From Methylophilaceae bacterium (GTDB lineage: Bacteria > Pseudomonadota > Gammaproteobacteria > Burkholderiales > Methylophilaceae): DNA of 64,000 nt. Made by a program: the position numbers and the translations under genes. Within the stretch, counting starts at the first letter, position 1, and each line of letters starts with the position of its first letter. The stretch covers positions 1-64,000 of the forward strand of contig JAQWQF010000028.1 of the NCBI GenBank assembly GCA_029244935.1, written 5' to 3'. The notes beneath the pieces were generated by a model. The model was not told the DNA's origin, searched no databases, and worked only from the letters and a program-made list of their open reading frames with translations. Positions 29,528-38,224 of this stretch are shown in pieces.

Positions 29528-31518
29528 TGGCTAATCAGCTGCACCATGAATCAAGTCTTTATTTAAAACAGCATAAAGACAACCCTGTTAATTGGTTGCC
29601 TTGGTCTAAAGTTTCTTTTGAGCTAGCAAAAAAAGAAAATAAACCAATTTTTTTATCAATTGGATATTCAGCATGTCATTGGTGCCATGTAATGGCACAT
29701 GAATGCTTTGAGGACGATGAGGTATCACTATTATTAAATAAATTATTTATCTGTATCAAAGTTGATAAGGAAGAGCGTCCTGATATAGATCATATTTATC
29801 AATCTGCACATTACATATTCAATAGAAAGCCAGGTGGGTGGCCTTTAAGTGTATTTATGACACCAGAGCAGGAACCTTATTTTATTGGGACATATATACC
29901 AAAAAATCCAAAATATAATTTACCAGGGATGAATCAAATACTTCCTAAGTTGTCACAATTTTTTAAAAATGAGAAAGACTCATTAAAAGAACAAACAAAA
30001 CAAATAAAAGAAATTATTCAGCAAAGCCAAGTAGAAGTAATGGATGTAATTACAATTGATCCTGAGTTTATAAATTTAGCAGTCAAGACAATATCAAATC
30101 AAATAGATGATATTAATGGAGGTTTTGGACATGCCCCTAAGTTTCCCAATGAGCCTCTTCTAAATTTACTTATTCAGAGGAATGATAACGATATTCAAGA
30201 TATTATTAACTTATCCTTAAATAAAATAATGAGCGGAGGTATTTTTGATCATATTGGTGGAGGATTTTTTCGTTATTGCGTAGATGAAAAATGGACTATT
30301 CCTCACTACGAAAAAATGCTTTATAACAGCGCTCAGTTATTAGTTATTCTTGCACATCATTTCAATAAAACTAAAGATAATTTTACAAAAAAGATTATTT
30401 CATTAACAATTTCTTGGTTAAATGAATGGATGAAAGGTGATCTAGGAGGATTCTATTCTTCTGTTGATGCCGACTCACTAAATCATAATGGAGAATTAGA
30501 AGAGGGAGCGTTTTATAACTGGTCAGAGACCGAACTAAGAAAAGAATTAAGTGAAAAAGAACATAAAGAATTATCTGAACTTTTTACTCTTGAAGGCTCA
30601 CCAAATTTTGAAAATTATTTATGGCATTTAAATCTAAAAGATTCAATAAGTCATAAGTCATTAGATCGTATTCGTATTCGATTAAAAAAAATAAGATCAA
30701 CTAGAATTAGGCCAACTACAGATAAGAAAATAATAACTAGTTGGAATGCGCTTCTAATAAAAGGCCTATTAAAATCAGGTGATCTTTTAAAAAATGATGA
30801 ATGGATAGATATTGCTCAAGAAAATATTAATTTTTTATCTAATAATCTCTTTGATGGAGATATATTAAATTCTATTTATATAGATAATAAAGCAAAATTT
30901 CCAGGTTACTTAGATGACTATGCATTTCTTTTGGATGCATTAATATTGTCTCTTCAAGTGAATTATCGCGAGAAGGATTTGGTATTAGCCATTAAGATAG
31001 GTAATCAAATAATAAATCAATTTCAATCTGACAATGGGGGATATTATTTCACTAGTCATAGTCACGAGATGTTATTTAATCGCCAGATGCTATCTGAGGA
31101 CAGTGCAACCCCTTCAGCAAATGGTATAGCCTGTATTGCATTGCAGGAGCTATCTGTTATAACTAACAATACAATTTTTTCTGATTCATCTTACAAATCA
31201 TTGTTACACTGGAATAACCAGGTGAAATCTTCTCCTTATACTCACCCAACATTATTACGTGCCTATCAATATTATCTTGGAGAAAAAAATATTGTTTATA
31301 TTTATGGTAAAAATTCAGAAATTAAAAAATGGAAGAACGATATAGGTAGTAAGCTTTTAGGAAAGACCCTTATTATTTATATAGATTATGATTCACCATC
31401 AAAATTACTAATAAAGAGAAAGTATTATGTTGGTGGAGTTGCGTATTTATGTAAAAATTACTCTTGTTTACCAGAAATATTAAACAGCACTGAACTTTTA
31501 GATATTTTTGACAACTAA
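29527..31518 (+). CDS. Thioredoxin-domain protein of the YyaL/SSP411 family (DUF255)
   Basis: The 663-residue product has an N-terminal thioredoxin-like domain with Cys50-His-Trp-Cys53 inside SACHWCHVMAHECFED and KVDKEERPDIDHIY, followed by a long alpha/alpha-barrel region resembling N-acylglucosamine epimerase-like folds (HAPKFPNEP, then HYEKMLYNSAQ near 255-265). The family is widespread from bacteria to human SPATA20, with unsettled function. The ATG at 29527 overlaps the mutarotase stop by one base; one codon upstream is an in-frame TTG. Confidence 0.88.
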   Translation: MANQLHHESSLYLKQHKDNPVNWLPWSKVSFELAKKENKPIFLSIGYSACHWCHVMAHECFEDDEVSLLLNKLFICIKVDKEERPDIDHIYQSAHYIFNRKPGGWPLSVFMTPEQEPYFIGTYIPKNPKYNLPGMNQILPKLSQFFKNEKDSLKEQTKQIKEIIQQSQVEVMDVITIDPEFINLAVKTISNQIDDINGGFGHAPKFPNEPLLNLLIQRNDNDIQDIINLSLNKIMSGGIFDHIGGGFFRYCVDEKWTIPHYEKMLYNSAQLLVILAHHFNKTKDNFTKKIISLTISWLNEWMKGDLGGFYSSVDADSLNHNGELEEGAFYNWSETELRKELSEKEHKELSELFTLEGSPNFENYLWHLNLKDSISHKSLDRIRIRLKKIRSTRIRPTTDKKIITSWNALLIKGLLKSGDLLKNDEWIDIAQENINFLSNNLFDGDILNSIYIDNKAKFPGYLDDYAFLLDALILSLQVNYREKDLVLAIKIGNQIINQFQSDNGGYYFTSHSHEMLFNRQMLSEDSATPSANGIACIALQELSVITNNTIFSDSSYKSLLHWNNQVKSSPYTHPTLLRAYQYYLGEKNIVYIYGKNSEIKKWKNDIGSKLLGKTLIIYIDYDSPSKLLIKRKYYVGGVAYLCKNYSCLPEILNSTELLDIFDN

Positions 31519-31551
31519 TATGATATTACATAATTAATAATTTTTTAAAAT

Positions 31552-31863
31552 ATGAATAAGTTAATTTTAAGTATGCCATTAGTATTCTTATTTTCATTCA
31601 CTTTACATGCAGAACCTATTAAAAGGTCTCTAGAAAATATGAATGGTTGTTATGCCTGCCATAGTGTTAAATTAAAAGTCATAGGGCCATCATTCATTGA
31701 AATATCAAATAGGTATAAAAATCAGGAATCTGCAAGAATGCAATTAGTAAAAAAAATTAAGGAAGGAGGTAGTGGAAATTGGGGAAGTGTCCCTATGAAT
31801 GCGCACCCAAAAATTTCTGATACTGATTTGTCATTGATGGTTGATTGGATACTATCTCTATAA
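31552..31863 (+). CDS. Small periplasmic class I cytochrome c
   Basis: The 103-residue precursor has a signal peptide (about residues 1-20, ending LHA), a heme site Cys33-Tyr-Ala-Cys36-His37, and a probable axial Met82 in SVPMNAH, the c551/c552 layout. It would carry electrons in the periplasm, for example to a terminal oxidase. It follows the YyaL-family gene by 33 bases and converges on hemF with eight bases between. The specific redox partner cannot be told from the sequence. Confidence 0.9.
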   Translation: MNKLILSMPLVFLFSFTLHAEPIKRSLENMNGCYACHSVKLKVIGPSFIEISNRYKNQESARMQLVKKIKEGGSGNWGSVPMNAHPKISDTDLSLMVDWILSL

Positions 31864-31871
31864 CTGTAGAT

Positions 31872-32786
31872 TTAATCTGAAACCCAATTTTTTTTGATTA
31901 AAAAATTAGTATAAAGCCTTTCCTCGTCGCTACCTTTAATTGGAGTAAAGTCATATGCCCATTTAACTAAAGGTGGCATAGACATTAAAATTGATTCAAC
32001 ACGACCTTTTGATTGAATTCCAAACAAAGTACCTCTATCCTGAAGTAGATTAAATTCTACGTAACGACTTCTTCGAAAAAGTTGGAATTGTTTTTGATGG
32101 TCGTTGAAATTTTCATCTTTTCTTTTTTGAACAATAGGAAGGTATGCGTTGAGAAGACATTGTCCTACAGCTTTTGTAAGATCAAAAGAGTAATTAAAAT
32201 CTTTCTCATTAAAGTCATCATAAAAAACTCCACCTACACCTCTAGGTTCGTTTCGATGATTTAGAAAAAAATAATCATCACAATTATTTTTGAATTTTTT
32301 GTATAAATCTTTCCCGTATGGATCAATTGTATCTTTTAATGTCTGATGGAAATGAGTAACATCTTCAAGGAAAGGGTAGTAGGGTGTTAGGTCCATGCCC
32401 CCACCAAACCACCAAATATCATCCTCACCTTCTTTTGAAGCAATAAAAAATCTGACATTCATATGTACCGTAGGAATGTATGGATTGTGTGGGTGAAATA
32501 CTAATGAAACTCCCATTGCTTGCCATTTTCTATTAGCAACCTCAGGATGAATATCTGTCGCAGACTTTGGAAGCTTAGTTCCAATAACATTAGAAAATCC
32601 TATTCCAGCCCGTTCAAAAACATTTCCATTTTCGAGGATACATGTATTACCACCTCCACCTTCTTTTCTTTGCCAAGTATCATTTAGGAAGTTCTTACCA
32701 TCAACCATTTCAATAGTTTCTACAATATTTGATTGTAAGTTCTTTAGAAAACTTATGACTAAATTTTTATTTATTGAGTTACCCAT
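31872..32786 (-). CDS. hemF: Oxygen-dependent coproporphyrinogen III oxidase
   Basis: The 304-residue product oxidatively decarboxylates coproporphyrinogen III to protoporphyrinogen IX in heme synthesis, using O2. Signatures are [22 protein letters not shown] (in part near 36-57), [15 protein letters not shown] and [12 protein letters not shown]. Its start overlaps the tsaC stop by one base, so it ends the minus-strand dusB-fis-purH-purD-tsaC-hemF run. Confidence 0.97.
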   Translation of the reverse strand: MGNSINKNLVISFLKNLQSNIVETIEMVDGKNFLNDTWQRKEGGGGNTCILENGNVFERAGIGFSNVIGTKLPKSATDIHPEVANRKWQAMGVSLVFHPHNPYIPTVHMNVRFFIASKEGEDDIWWFGGGMDLTPYYPFLEDVTHFHQTLKDTIDPYGKDLYKKFKNNCDDYFFLNHRNEPRGVGGVFYDDFNEKDFNYSFDLTKAVGQCLLNAYLPIVQKRKDENFNDHQKQFQLFRRSRYVEFNLLQDRGTLFGIQSKGRVESILMSMPPLVKWAYDFTPIKGSDEERLYTNFLIKKNWVSD

Positions 32787-33325
32787 TAGTTCCTATAAAT
32801 TTTTCCTGTAGAAAAATCATGTATTGAAGAAGGTTTTCTATTCCTTCCAATCTGACCATTAATTATTTTTACTTTTCCGTTAAATAATCGACATGCATCT
32901 CTATAGCTTTTAATTGGCTTCTTGCCACTTTTATTCAGGCTAGTCGATATAACTGGTTGATTAATTGCTTGTGTTATTCGTATGCAGTGTATAAATGAAG
33001 GAATCCTTAGGGCAATTTTGTTTGAAGAAGTTAACCATTTTGGAGTTTTTTTATTGGCTTCAACTAACCAGGTGTGCGCGCCAGGCCATTTAGTATGAAG
33101 CCTCTTTTTTTCATTCGTATTCATATTTTTAATTAATTTATTGAATTGAGTAAGCTCACTCCCAATTATAATAAAATTTTTATTTTTAGTTCTATTTTTT
33201 AGAGTATTAATCTTCATTATTGCTTTATATAAAAAGGGGTCGCATCCTAAGCCATAGCATGACTCTGTTGGATAAGCAATTATCCCACCTTTAAGAATAA
33301 ACCGAAGTAATCTATGATTAATCAA
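32786..33325 (-). CDS. tsaC: Threonylcarbamoyl-AMP synthase, short TsaC type
   Basis: The 179-residue YrdC-domain protein makes threonylcarbamoyl-AMP for the t6A37 modification of ANN-decoding tRNAs. The motif [13 protein letters not shown] (18-30) and the basic [12 protein letters not shown] segment (near 43-54) match the active site; the longer Sua5 C-terminal domain is absent. TsaB, its pathway partner, is encoded at 56983. It abuts purD, with no base between. Confidence 0.92.
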   Translation of the reverse strand: MINHRLLRFILKGGIIAYPTESCYGLGCDPFLYKAIMKINTLKNRTKNKNFIIIGSELTQFNKLIKNMNTNEKKRLHTKWPGAHTWLVEANKKTPKWLTSSNKIALRIPSFIHCIRITQAINQPVISTSLNKSGKKPIKSYRDACRLFNGKVKIINGQIGRNRKPSSIHDFSTGKIYRN

Positions 33326-34591
33326 TTATTTAAAAGCTTTTTTACCAATATCATTTCTATATTGAGCGCCATCAAAATGAATATTATTAATTAATTTATA
33401 TGCTTTATTTTTTGCTTCTTCTAAAGTTTTACCTTTAGCTGTAACACCAAGAACTCTTCCACCAGAAGTTAAAATTTTTTTATTAGATAAGGTTGTGCCG
33501 GCATGAAATACATAGGTATCTTCATTTATAGCATCAAGCCCATTGATTTCATCATTTATAATAGGTTGATTAGGATAATTTTTAGCAGCCATAACAATGG
33601 TAATAGCAGAGTTATTTTCCCATTCGATATTATTCTCTTGAAGTTTACCCATAGAGGCGTCGTAAAGAATTTTAAATAAATCACCTTTTAGTCGAAATAA
33701 TATAGGCTGGGTTTCTGGGTCTCCCATTCTACAATTGAACTCTAGTGTTTTAATTTTATTTTTTTTATCAATCATTAGCCCTGCATATAAAAATCCAGTA
33801 AATTTTATTCCATCTTTTTTCATGCCTTTAATTGTTGGGAGAATTACTTCATCCATTATTTTATTGTGAATATCTGGTGTAACAATAGGAGCAGGCGAAT
33901 AAGCTCCCATTCCCCCTGTATTTGGTCCTTGATCATTATCAAATAATCTTTTATGGTCTTGGCTTGATGCAAGGGGAAGCACAGTTTCCCCATCACAAAT
34001 TACTATAAAACTTGCTTCTTCCCCTTGAAGAAATTCTTCAATTACTATTCTTGCTCCGGCATCTCCAAATTGATTGTCAGAAAGCATTAAATCAATAGCA
34101 TTGTGTGCTTCTTCATCGGTCATAGCAACTACTACACCTTTTCCAGCTGCAAGCCCATCTGCCTTAACAACTATTGGGGAGCCTTTTTGTTGAATATATT
34201 TATGTGCTAATTCTACATTCGTAAAAGTTGCATATTTAGCTGTTGGAATACTATGTTTTTCCATAAATTTCTTAGAGAAATCTTTTGAGCTTTCCAGTTG
34301 AGCAGCTTCGCTTGTCGGACCAAAAATATATAAATTATTTTCTATGAATTTATTTACAATACCCTTTGAGAGGGGAACTTCTGGTCCTACGATTGTAAGG
34401 TCGATATTTTTATCTATTGCAAATTTAATTAAAAGGTCATTATCTGTAATATTGATATTTTCAATAATACTATCAAGATCCGTTCCAGCATTTCCAGGAG
34501 CAACATATACTTTTTTTACTAATAGACTTTGTGAAATTTTCCATGCAAGTGCATGCTCTCTGCCACCATTTCCGATTATAAGAACATTCAT
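33326..34591 (-). CDS. purD: Phosphoribosylamine-glycine ligase
   Basis: The 421-residue ATP-grasp enzyme joins glycine to phosphoribosylamine in purine synthesis. It starts MNVLIIGNGGREHALAW and has VVKADGLAAGKGV (near 140-152) and EFNCRMGDPETQ. It lies three bases after purH on the minus strand. The combination purH-purD is a common operon. Confidence 0.97.
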   Translation of the reverse strand: MNVLIIGNGGREHALAWKISQSLLVKKVYVAPGNAGTDLDSIIENINITDNDLLIKFAIDKNIDLTIVGPEVPLSKGIVNKFIENNLYIFGPTSEAAQLESSKDFSKKFMEKHSIPTAKYATFTNVELAHKYIQQKGSPIVVKADGLAAGKGVVVAMTDEEAHNAIDLMLSDNQFGDAGARIVIEEFLQGEEASFIVICDGETVLPLASSQDHKRLFDNDQGPNTGGMGAYSPAPIVTPDIHNKIMDEVILPTIKGMKKDGIKFTGFLYAGLMIDKKNKIKTLEFNCRMGDPETQPILFRLKGDLFKILYDASMGKLQENNIEWENNSAITIVMAAKNYPNQPIINDEINGLDAINEDTYVFHAGTTLSNKKILTSGGRVLGVTAKGKTLEEAKNKAYKLINNIHFDGAQYRNDIGKKAFK

Positions 34592-34594
34592 AAA

Positions 34595-36145
34595 TTAATG
34601 CTTAAAGTGCCTAATATTAGTAAAAAGCATTACAAGTTTATGCTCATTAGCCGCCTTAATAACTTCATCATCCTTAATGCTTCCACCTGGCTGAATAACA
34701 CACCTTGCACCGTATTGTGCTAGCACATCAATACCATCTCTGAATGGAAAAAAAGCATCAGATGCAACGACACTATTAGAAAGTGATAACCCAGTATTTT
34801 TTGCCTTGATTGTAGCAATTATAGTACTATCTATTCGACTCATCTGCCCTGCACCGATTGCTAAAGTTTTGTTATTTTTTGTAAATATAATTGCATTAGA
34901 TTTAACATATTGTGCAACTTGCCAGGCAAACTTCATTTCAATTAACTCTTCTGGACTTGGCTTTATTTTGCTAACAACTTTACATTCATTAATATTTAGC
35001 TGATGTTTATCAATAGTTTGAACAAGCCACCCACCACCAATTTTTTTATAGTCTAATTGATTATTATTTTCAAAAAGAGGCACTTTTAGCACTCTAATGT
35101 TTGCTTTTTTATTGAATACACTCAAGGCTCCTTCAGAAAAATCTGGAGCAATTATTACCTCTGAAAATTGTTTTATTACTAATTCTGCTGTTTGTTCATC
35201 AACTTTCTTATTGAAGCTAATGATCCCTCCGAATGATGACGTGGGATCAGTAGCGAATGCTCCCTGATAAGCCAATAGAAGAGTGTCTGCAGAACATACT
35301 CCACAAGGATTGGCATGCTTTACAATTACACATGAAGGTTCTGAAAAGCTTTTTACACATTCCCATGCAGTATCGGCGTCATTTAGATTATTAAAAGAGA
35401 GATCTTTCCCCTGTACTTGTTTAAAATTAGATAGGGATCCTTTAATGTCATTGGATTCTTTATAAAAAGCTGCGCTCTGATGTGGGTTCTCTCCATAACG
35501 CATATCGAGATTCTTGTTCATCACTTGAATTAATTTTTCTGGAAGCTCTTCTTGATTAAGTCCTAATAGATAATTACTAATAGCACTATCATATAGCGCT
35601 GTATGCATAAATGCTTTTTTAGCTAATTTAAATTTGTATTCGCTTGATACTGAACCATTTTCTTTAATAAATTCCTTACTAAAATCTTCATAATCATTAG
35701 GGTCAGTTATAACAGCAACACTGTTATAGTTTTTAGCTGCAGCCCTAATCATAGTTGGTCCACCGATATCTATGTTCTCAATAGCTAATTCTAATGAACA
35801 ATTTTCTCTTTGAATTGTAGATTGAAAGGGGTAAAGATTAACAATAACTAAATCAATTTCATTGATGTTATTTTTCTTCATTGTTTCAATATGGCTAGGG
35901 TCGTTTCTTTTCCCAAGAATTCCTCCGTGTATTTTTGGGTGTAATGTCTTGACTCTACCATCTAACATTTCAGGATAACCTGTATAGTCAGAGACTTCAG
36001 TGACCGGAATATCATGCTCAAGAAATAATTTTGCAGTTCCTCCAGTAGATAAAATTTCTACATCATGTTTATTAAGCAAGGAAGCTAATTCAATTATATT
36101 TTTTTTATTTGAAACACTAATCAAGGCTCTTAAAATTTTTTTCAT
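34595..36145 (-). CDS. purH: Bifunctional AICAR transformylase/IMP cyclohydrolase
   Basis: The 516-residue enzyme performs the last two steps of IMP synthesis. The N-terminal MGS-like IMP cyclohydrolase domain (about 1-145: [20 protein letters not shown]) is followed by the transformylase domain with the Lys-His pair in [11 protein letters not shown]. It lies three bases after fis and three before purD. This dusB-fis-purH order is typical of betaproteobacteria. Confidence 0.97.
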   Translation of the reverse strand: MKKILRALISVSNKKNIIELASLLNKHDVEILSTGGTAKLFLEHDIPVTEVSDYTGYPEMLDGRVKTLHPKIHGGILGKRNDPSHIETMKKNNINEIDLVIVNLYPFQSTIQRENCSLELAIENIDIGGPTMIRAAAKNYNSVAVITDPNDYEDFSKEFIKENGSVSSEYKFKLAKKAFMHTALYDSAISNYLLGLNQEELPEKLIQVMNKNLDMRYGENPHQSAAFYKESNDIKGSLSNFKQVQGKDLSFNNLNDADTAWECVKSFSEPSCVIVKHANPCGVCSADTLLLAYQGAFATDPTSSFGGIISFNKKVDEQTAELVIKQFSEVIIAPDFSEGALSVFNKKANIRVLKVPLFENNNQLDYKKIGGGWLVQTIDKHQLNINECKVVSKIKPSPEELIEMKFAWQVAQYVKSNAIIFTKNNKTLAIGAGQMSRIDSTIIATIKAKNTGLSLSNSVVASDAFFPFRDGIDVLAQYGARCVIQPGGSIKDDEVIKAANEHKLVMLFTNIRHFKH

Positions 36146-36148
36146 TAA

Positions 36149-36385
36149 TTAGGTTTCTATATTATGTAGTTTAAGTTTTTTTCTTAGCGTATTTCGATTT
36201 AATCCTAATATCTCAGATGCCTTACTTTGATTTCCTTCTGCATGATTCATAACGTAAAGTAATAATGGCTTTTCTATAGATTTTATAACCATCTCATAAA
36301 GATCTTTTGAGTTTTCACCAGATAAGTCCTTAAAGTATTGATCTAATAAAGCATCAATATTATTTGCAAGATTATTTTTTATCAT
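36149..36385 (-). CDS. fis: Fis-family DNA-binding protein
   Basis: The 78-residue product is shorter than enteric Fis (98) but has the whole C-terminal helix-turn-helix (about 51-72, GNQSKASEILGLNRNTLRKKL). Fis bends DNA and controls rRNA promoters and recombination in enterics; the short betaproteobacterial forms lack part of the N-terminal activation arm. It overlaps the dusB stop by one base, the classic dusB-fis pair. Confidence 0.92.
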   Translation of the reverse strand: MIKNNLANNIDALLDQYFKDLSGENSKDLYEMVIKSIEKPLLLYVMNHAEGNQSKASEILGLNRNTLRKKLKLHNIET

Positions 36386-37413
36386 TAAGCTACCATTTCT
36401 TTATTTTTATTTAACATTTCATCCTCGTAAGGAATGAAGCGATCAATTTCTCTTAAACTATTAAAGTAATTATCTATTGCAATTATTTGATCATTACAAT
36501 CTTCTATTTGATTCATATGAAATCTAAATTGAGCAGAATGTTTAAATCCTTTTGTGTACCAAGAGATATGTTTTCTTGCTACTCTTAATCCAGTTAGCTC
36601 GCCATAAAATTTATAAAGTTCATTAACGTGAGCAATGGTCGTTTTTTGGACTTCATCAATTGTAGGCCGATCAAGATGCTTACCTGTTCTTAGATAATAT
36701 TCTATTTCTCTAAAAATCCAAGGTCTTCCTTGTGCCGCACGACCAATCATAACTGCATCTGCTTTAGTAAAATTAAGAACAAATTTTGCCTTTTCGGGGC
36801 TAGTGATATCTCCATTTGCAATTACTGGAATTTTAATATTCTTCTTTACAGCGGCAATTGTATTGTACTCTGCATCACCTCTATAAAGGCATGCTCGTGT
36901 TCTTCCATGTATTGCAAGTGCCTGTATACCAGAATCTTCAGCAATTTTACTAATAGTAAGTGCATTTCTATTGTCAGTGTCCCACCCAGTTCTTATTTTT
37001 AAGGTTACTGGAATATTGACAGCTTTCACTACAGACTTGAGGATGCTTTCAACTAATTTTTCTTGTTTTAGTAGAGCAGAGCCTGCCATTACATTACAAA
37101 TTTTCTTCGCAGGACACCCCATATTAATATCAATAATTTGAGCTCCCTTGTCCATATTATATTTAGCTGCTTCAGCCATCATATTTGGATCAGCACCTGC
37201 AATTTGTACTGAAATTGGGTCTACTTCTCCTTCGTGATTTGCCCGTCTTAAGGTCTTTTCACTTCCATATAAAAGCGAATTAGATGTAACCATTTCGCTC
37301 ACAGCCATTCCTGCGCCAAAACTTTTACAAAGCATTCTAAATGGACGATCTGTAACACCTGCCATAGGAGCAAGCACTAAATTATTTTTTAAAATATGTT
37401 CGCTTATTTTCAT
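36385..37413 (-). CDS. dusB: tRNA-dihydrouridine synthase B
   Basis: The 342-residue FMN enzyme reduces uridine to dihydrouridine in the tRNA D-loop. The barrel begins APMAGVTDRPFRMLC, the catalytic cysteine is Cys100 in DINMGCPAKK, and GRAAQGRPWIF lies near 236. It heads the dusB-fis-purH-purD-tsaC-hemF run. A 73-base spacer with a small palindrome separates it from the CinA-like gene. Confidence 0.95.
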   Translation of the reverse strand: MKISEHILKNNLVLAPMAGVTDRPFRMLCKSFGAGMAVSEMVTSNSLLYGSEKTLRRANHEGEVDPISVQIAGADPNMMAEAAKYNMDKGAQIIDINMGCPAKKICNVMAGSALLKQEKLVESILKSVVKAVNIPVTLKIRTGWDTDNRNALTISKIAEDSGIQALAIHGRTRACLYRGDAEYNTIAAVKKNIKIPVIANGDITSPEKAKFVLNFTKADAVMIGRAAQGRPWIFREIEYYLRTGKHLDRPTIDEVQKTTIAHVNELYKFYGELTGLRVARKHISWYTKGFKHSAQFRFHMNQIEDCNDQIIAIDNYFNSLREIDRFIPYEDEMLNKNKEMVA

Positions 37414-37447
37414 ACAAATTTGATAGGAATTAAGATGCCTATTTTAT

Positions 37448-37463
37448 AATCAAAAGCTTGATT
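37448..37463. repeat. Perfect 6-bp inverted repeat upstream of dusB
   Basis: AATCAA and TTGATT flank a four-base AAGC centre, in the 73-base spacer between the CinA-like gene and dusB. No T-run follows in either direction, so termination is unlikely. It could be an operator or simply AT-rich chance. On the minus strand the right arm runs into TTGATTATAAAAT, which resembles a -10 region. Confidence 0.3.
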
Positions 37464-37486
37464 ATGATAGTTTTTTTTATTTCCTT

Positions 37487-38224
37487 TTAGTTATTATCTC
37501 GCCAATTAATTTTTAAATTAGATAAATTACTCTTAATCTCCTTAATTGCTTTATCGACCCATTTTGATGGTCCCTTAATTCCAAGTTCTAATGTTTTTTT
37601 TGGATCCATTTTAGGGAGACTATAAAGTTTGATATCTTTATTGTTTCTTATTATTTGATTCATGAGGTCTATTAACTGACTTTCACTTACATTATCAATC
37701 CAGACAGACGAGTCTTTTATATCAATTTTTAGTTGGTTCTCTCGATAATATTTTTCTATAAGCCAATCAAGCATTGGCCAAGACATTTCTGGGAATCCTG
37801 GCATGAAATGATGGTCATTAATTGAAAAACCTGGAATATTATTTATGCTATTTGGTATCAAACTTGCTTGGTATGGAAGGTCTGCCATTAGTATTCTTTT
37901 TGGGTAAGCATCTTTACCAAATTGCTTTTCAATACACTCAGTAGCCTCCGGGTGTCGTTCAATTGCAAGGTTATGAGCTTTCGCCGCCGCATCACGAGTA
38001 CAATCATCAGGAGTAGCTCCAATTCCGCCAAAGCAAAATACTATGTGATTTAATTTAGAATGAATGACACTTATTATCGTATCTAAATCATCTGGAACAA
38101 AATCTGCTTTATTCAGCGTAAATCCATTTTTTCTCAGCTTTTGGGTGAGGTGCTTTAAATGCTTATCTTCTCTCTTCCCAGACAATATTTCATCACCGAT
38201 AATTATTGCATGAATTAATTTCAT
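37487..38224 (-). CDS. CinA-like molybdopterin-binding domain protein
   Basis: The 245-residue product has the MoCF-biosynthesis fold shared by MoaB, MogA and the N-terminus of CinA: AIIIGDEILSGKREDKH near residues 5-21 and CFGGIGATPDDCTRDAAAKA near 63-82. The C-terminal deamidase domain of CinA is absent. Such proteins are usually annotated competence/damage-inducible A-like; one family member has ADP-ribose pyrophosphatase activity. The ATG at 38224 overlaps the polA stop by one base (TAATGA); a longer frame reaches into polA and is less likely. Confidence 0.8.
   Translation of the reverse strand: MKLIHAIIIGDEILSGKREDKHLKHLTQKLRKNGFTLNKADFVPDDLDTIISVIHSKLNHIVFCFGGIGATPDDCTRDAAAKAHNLAIERHPEATECIEKQFGKDAYPKRILMADLPYQASLIPNSINNIPGFSINDHHFMPGFPEMSWPMLDWLIEKYYRENQLKIDIKDSSVWIDNVSESQLIDLMNQIIRNNKDIKLYSLPKMDPKKTLELGIKGPSKWVDKAIKEIKSNLSNLKINWRDNN

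Noticed and set aside
37442..37470. FNR box upstream of dusB
   Set aside because: The half-sites are in the order ATCAA...TTGAT, the reverse of the FNR consensus TTGAT-N4-ATCAA.
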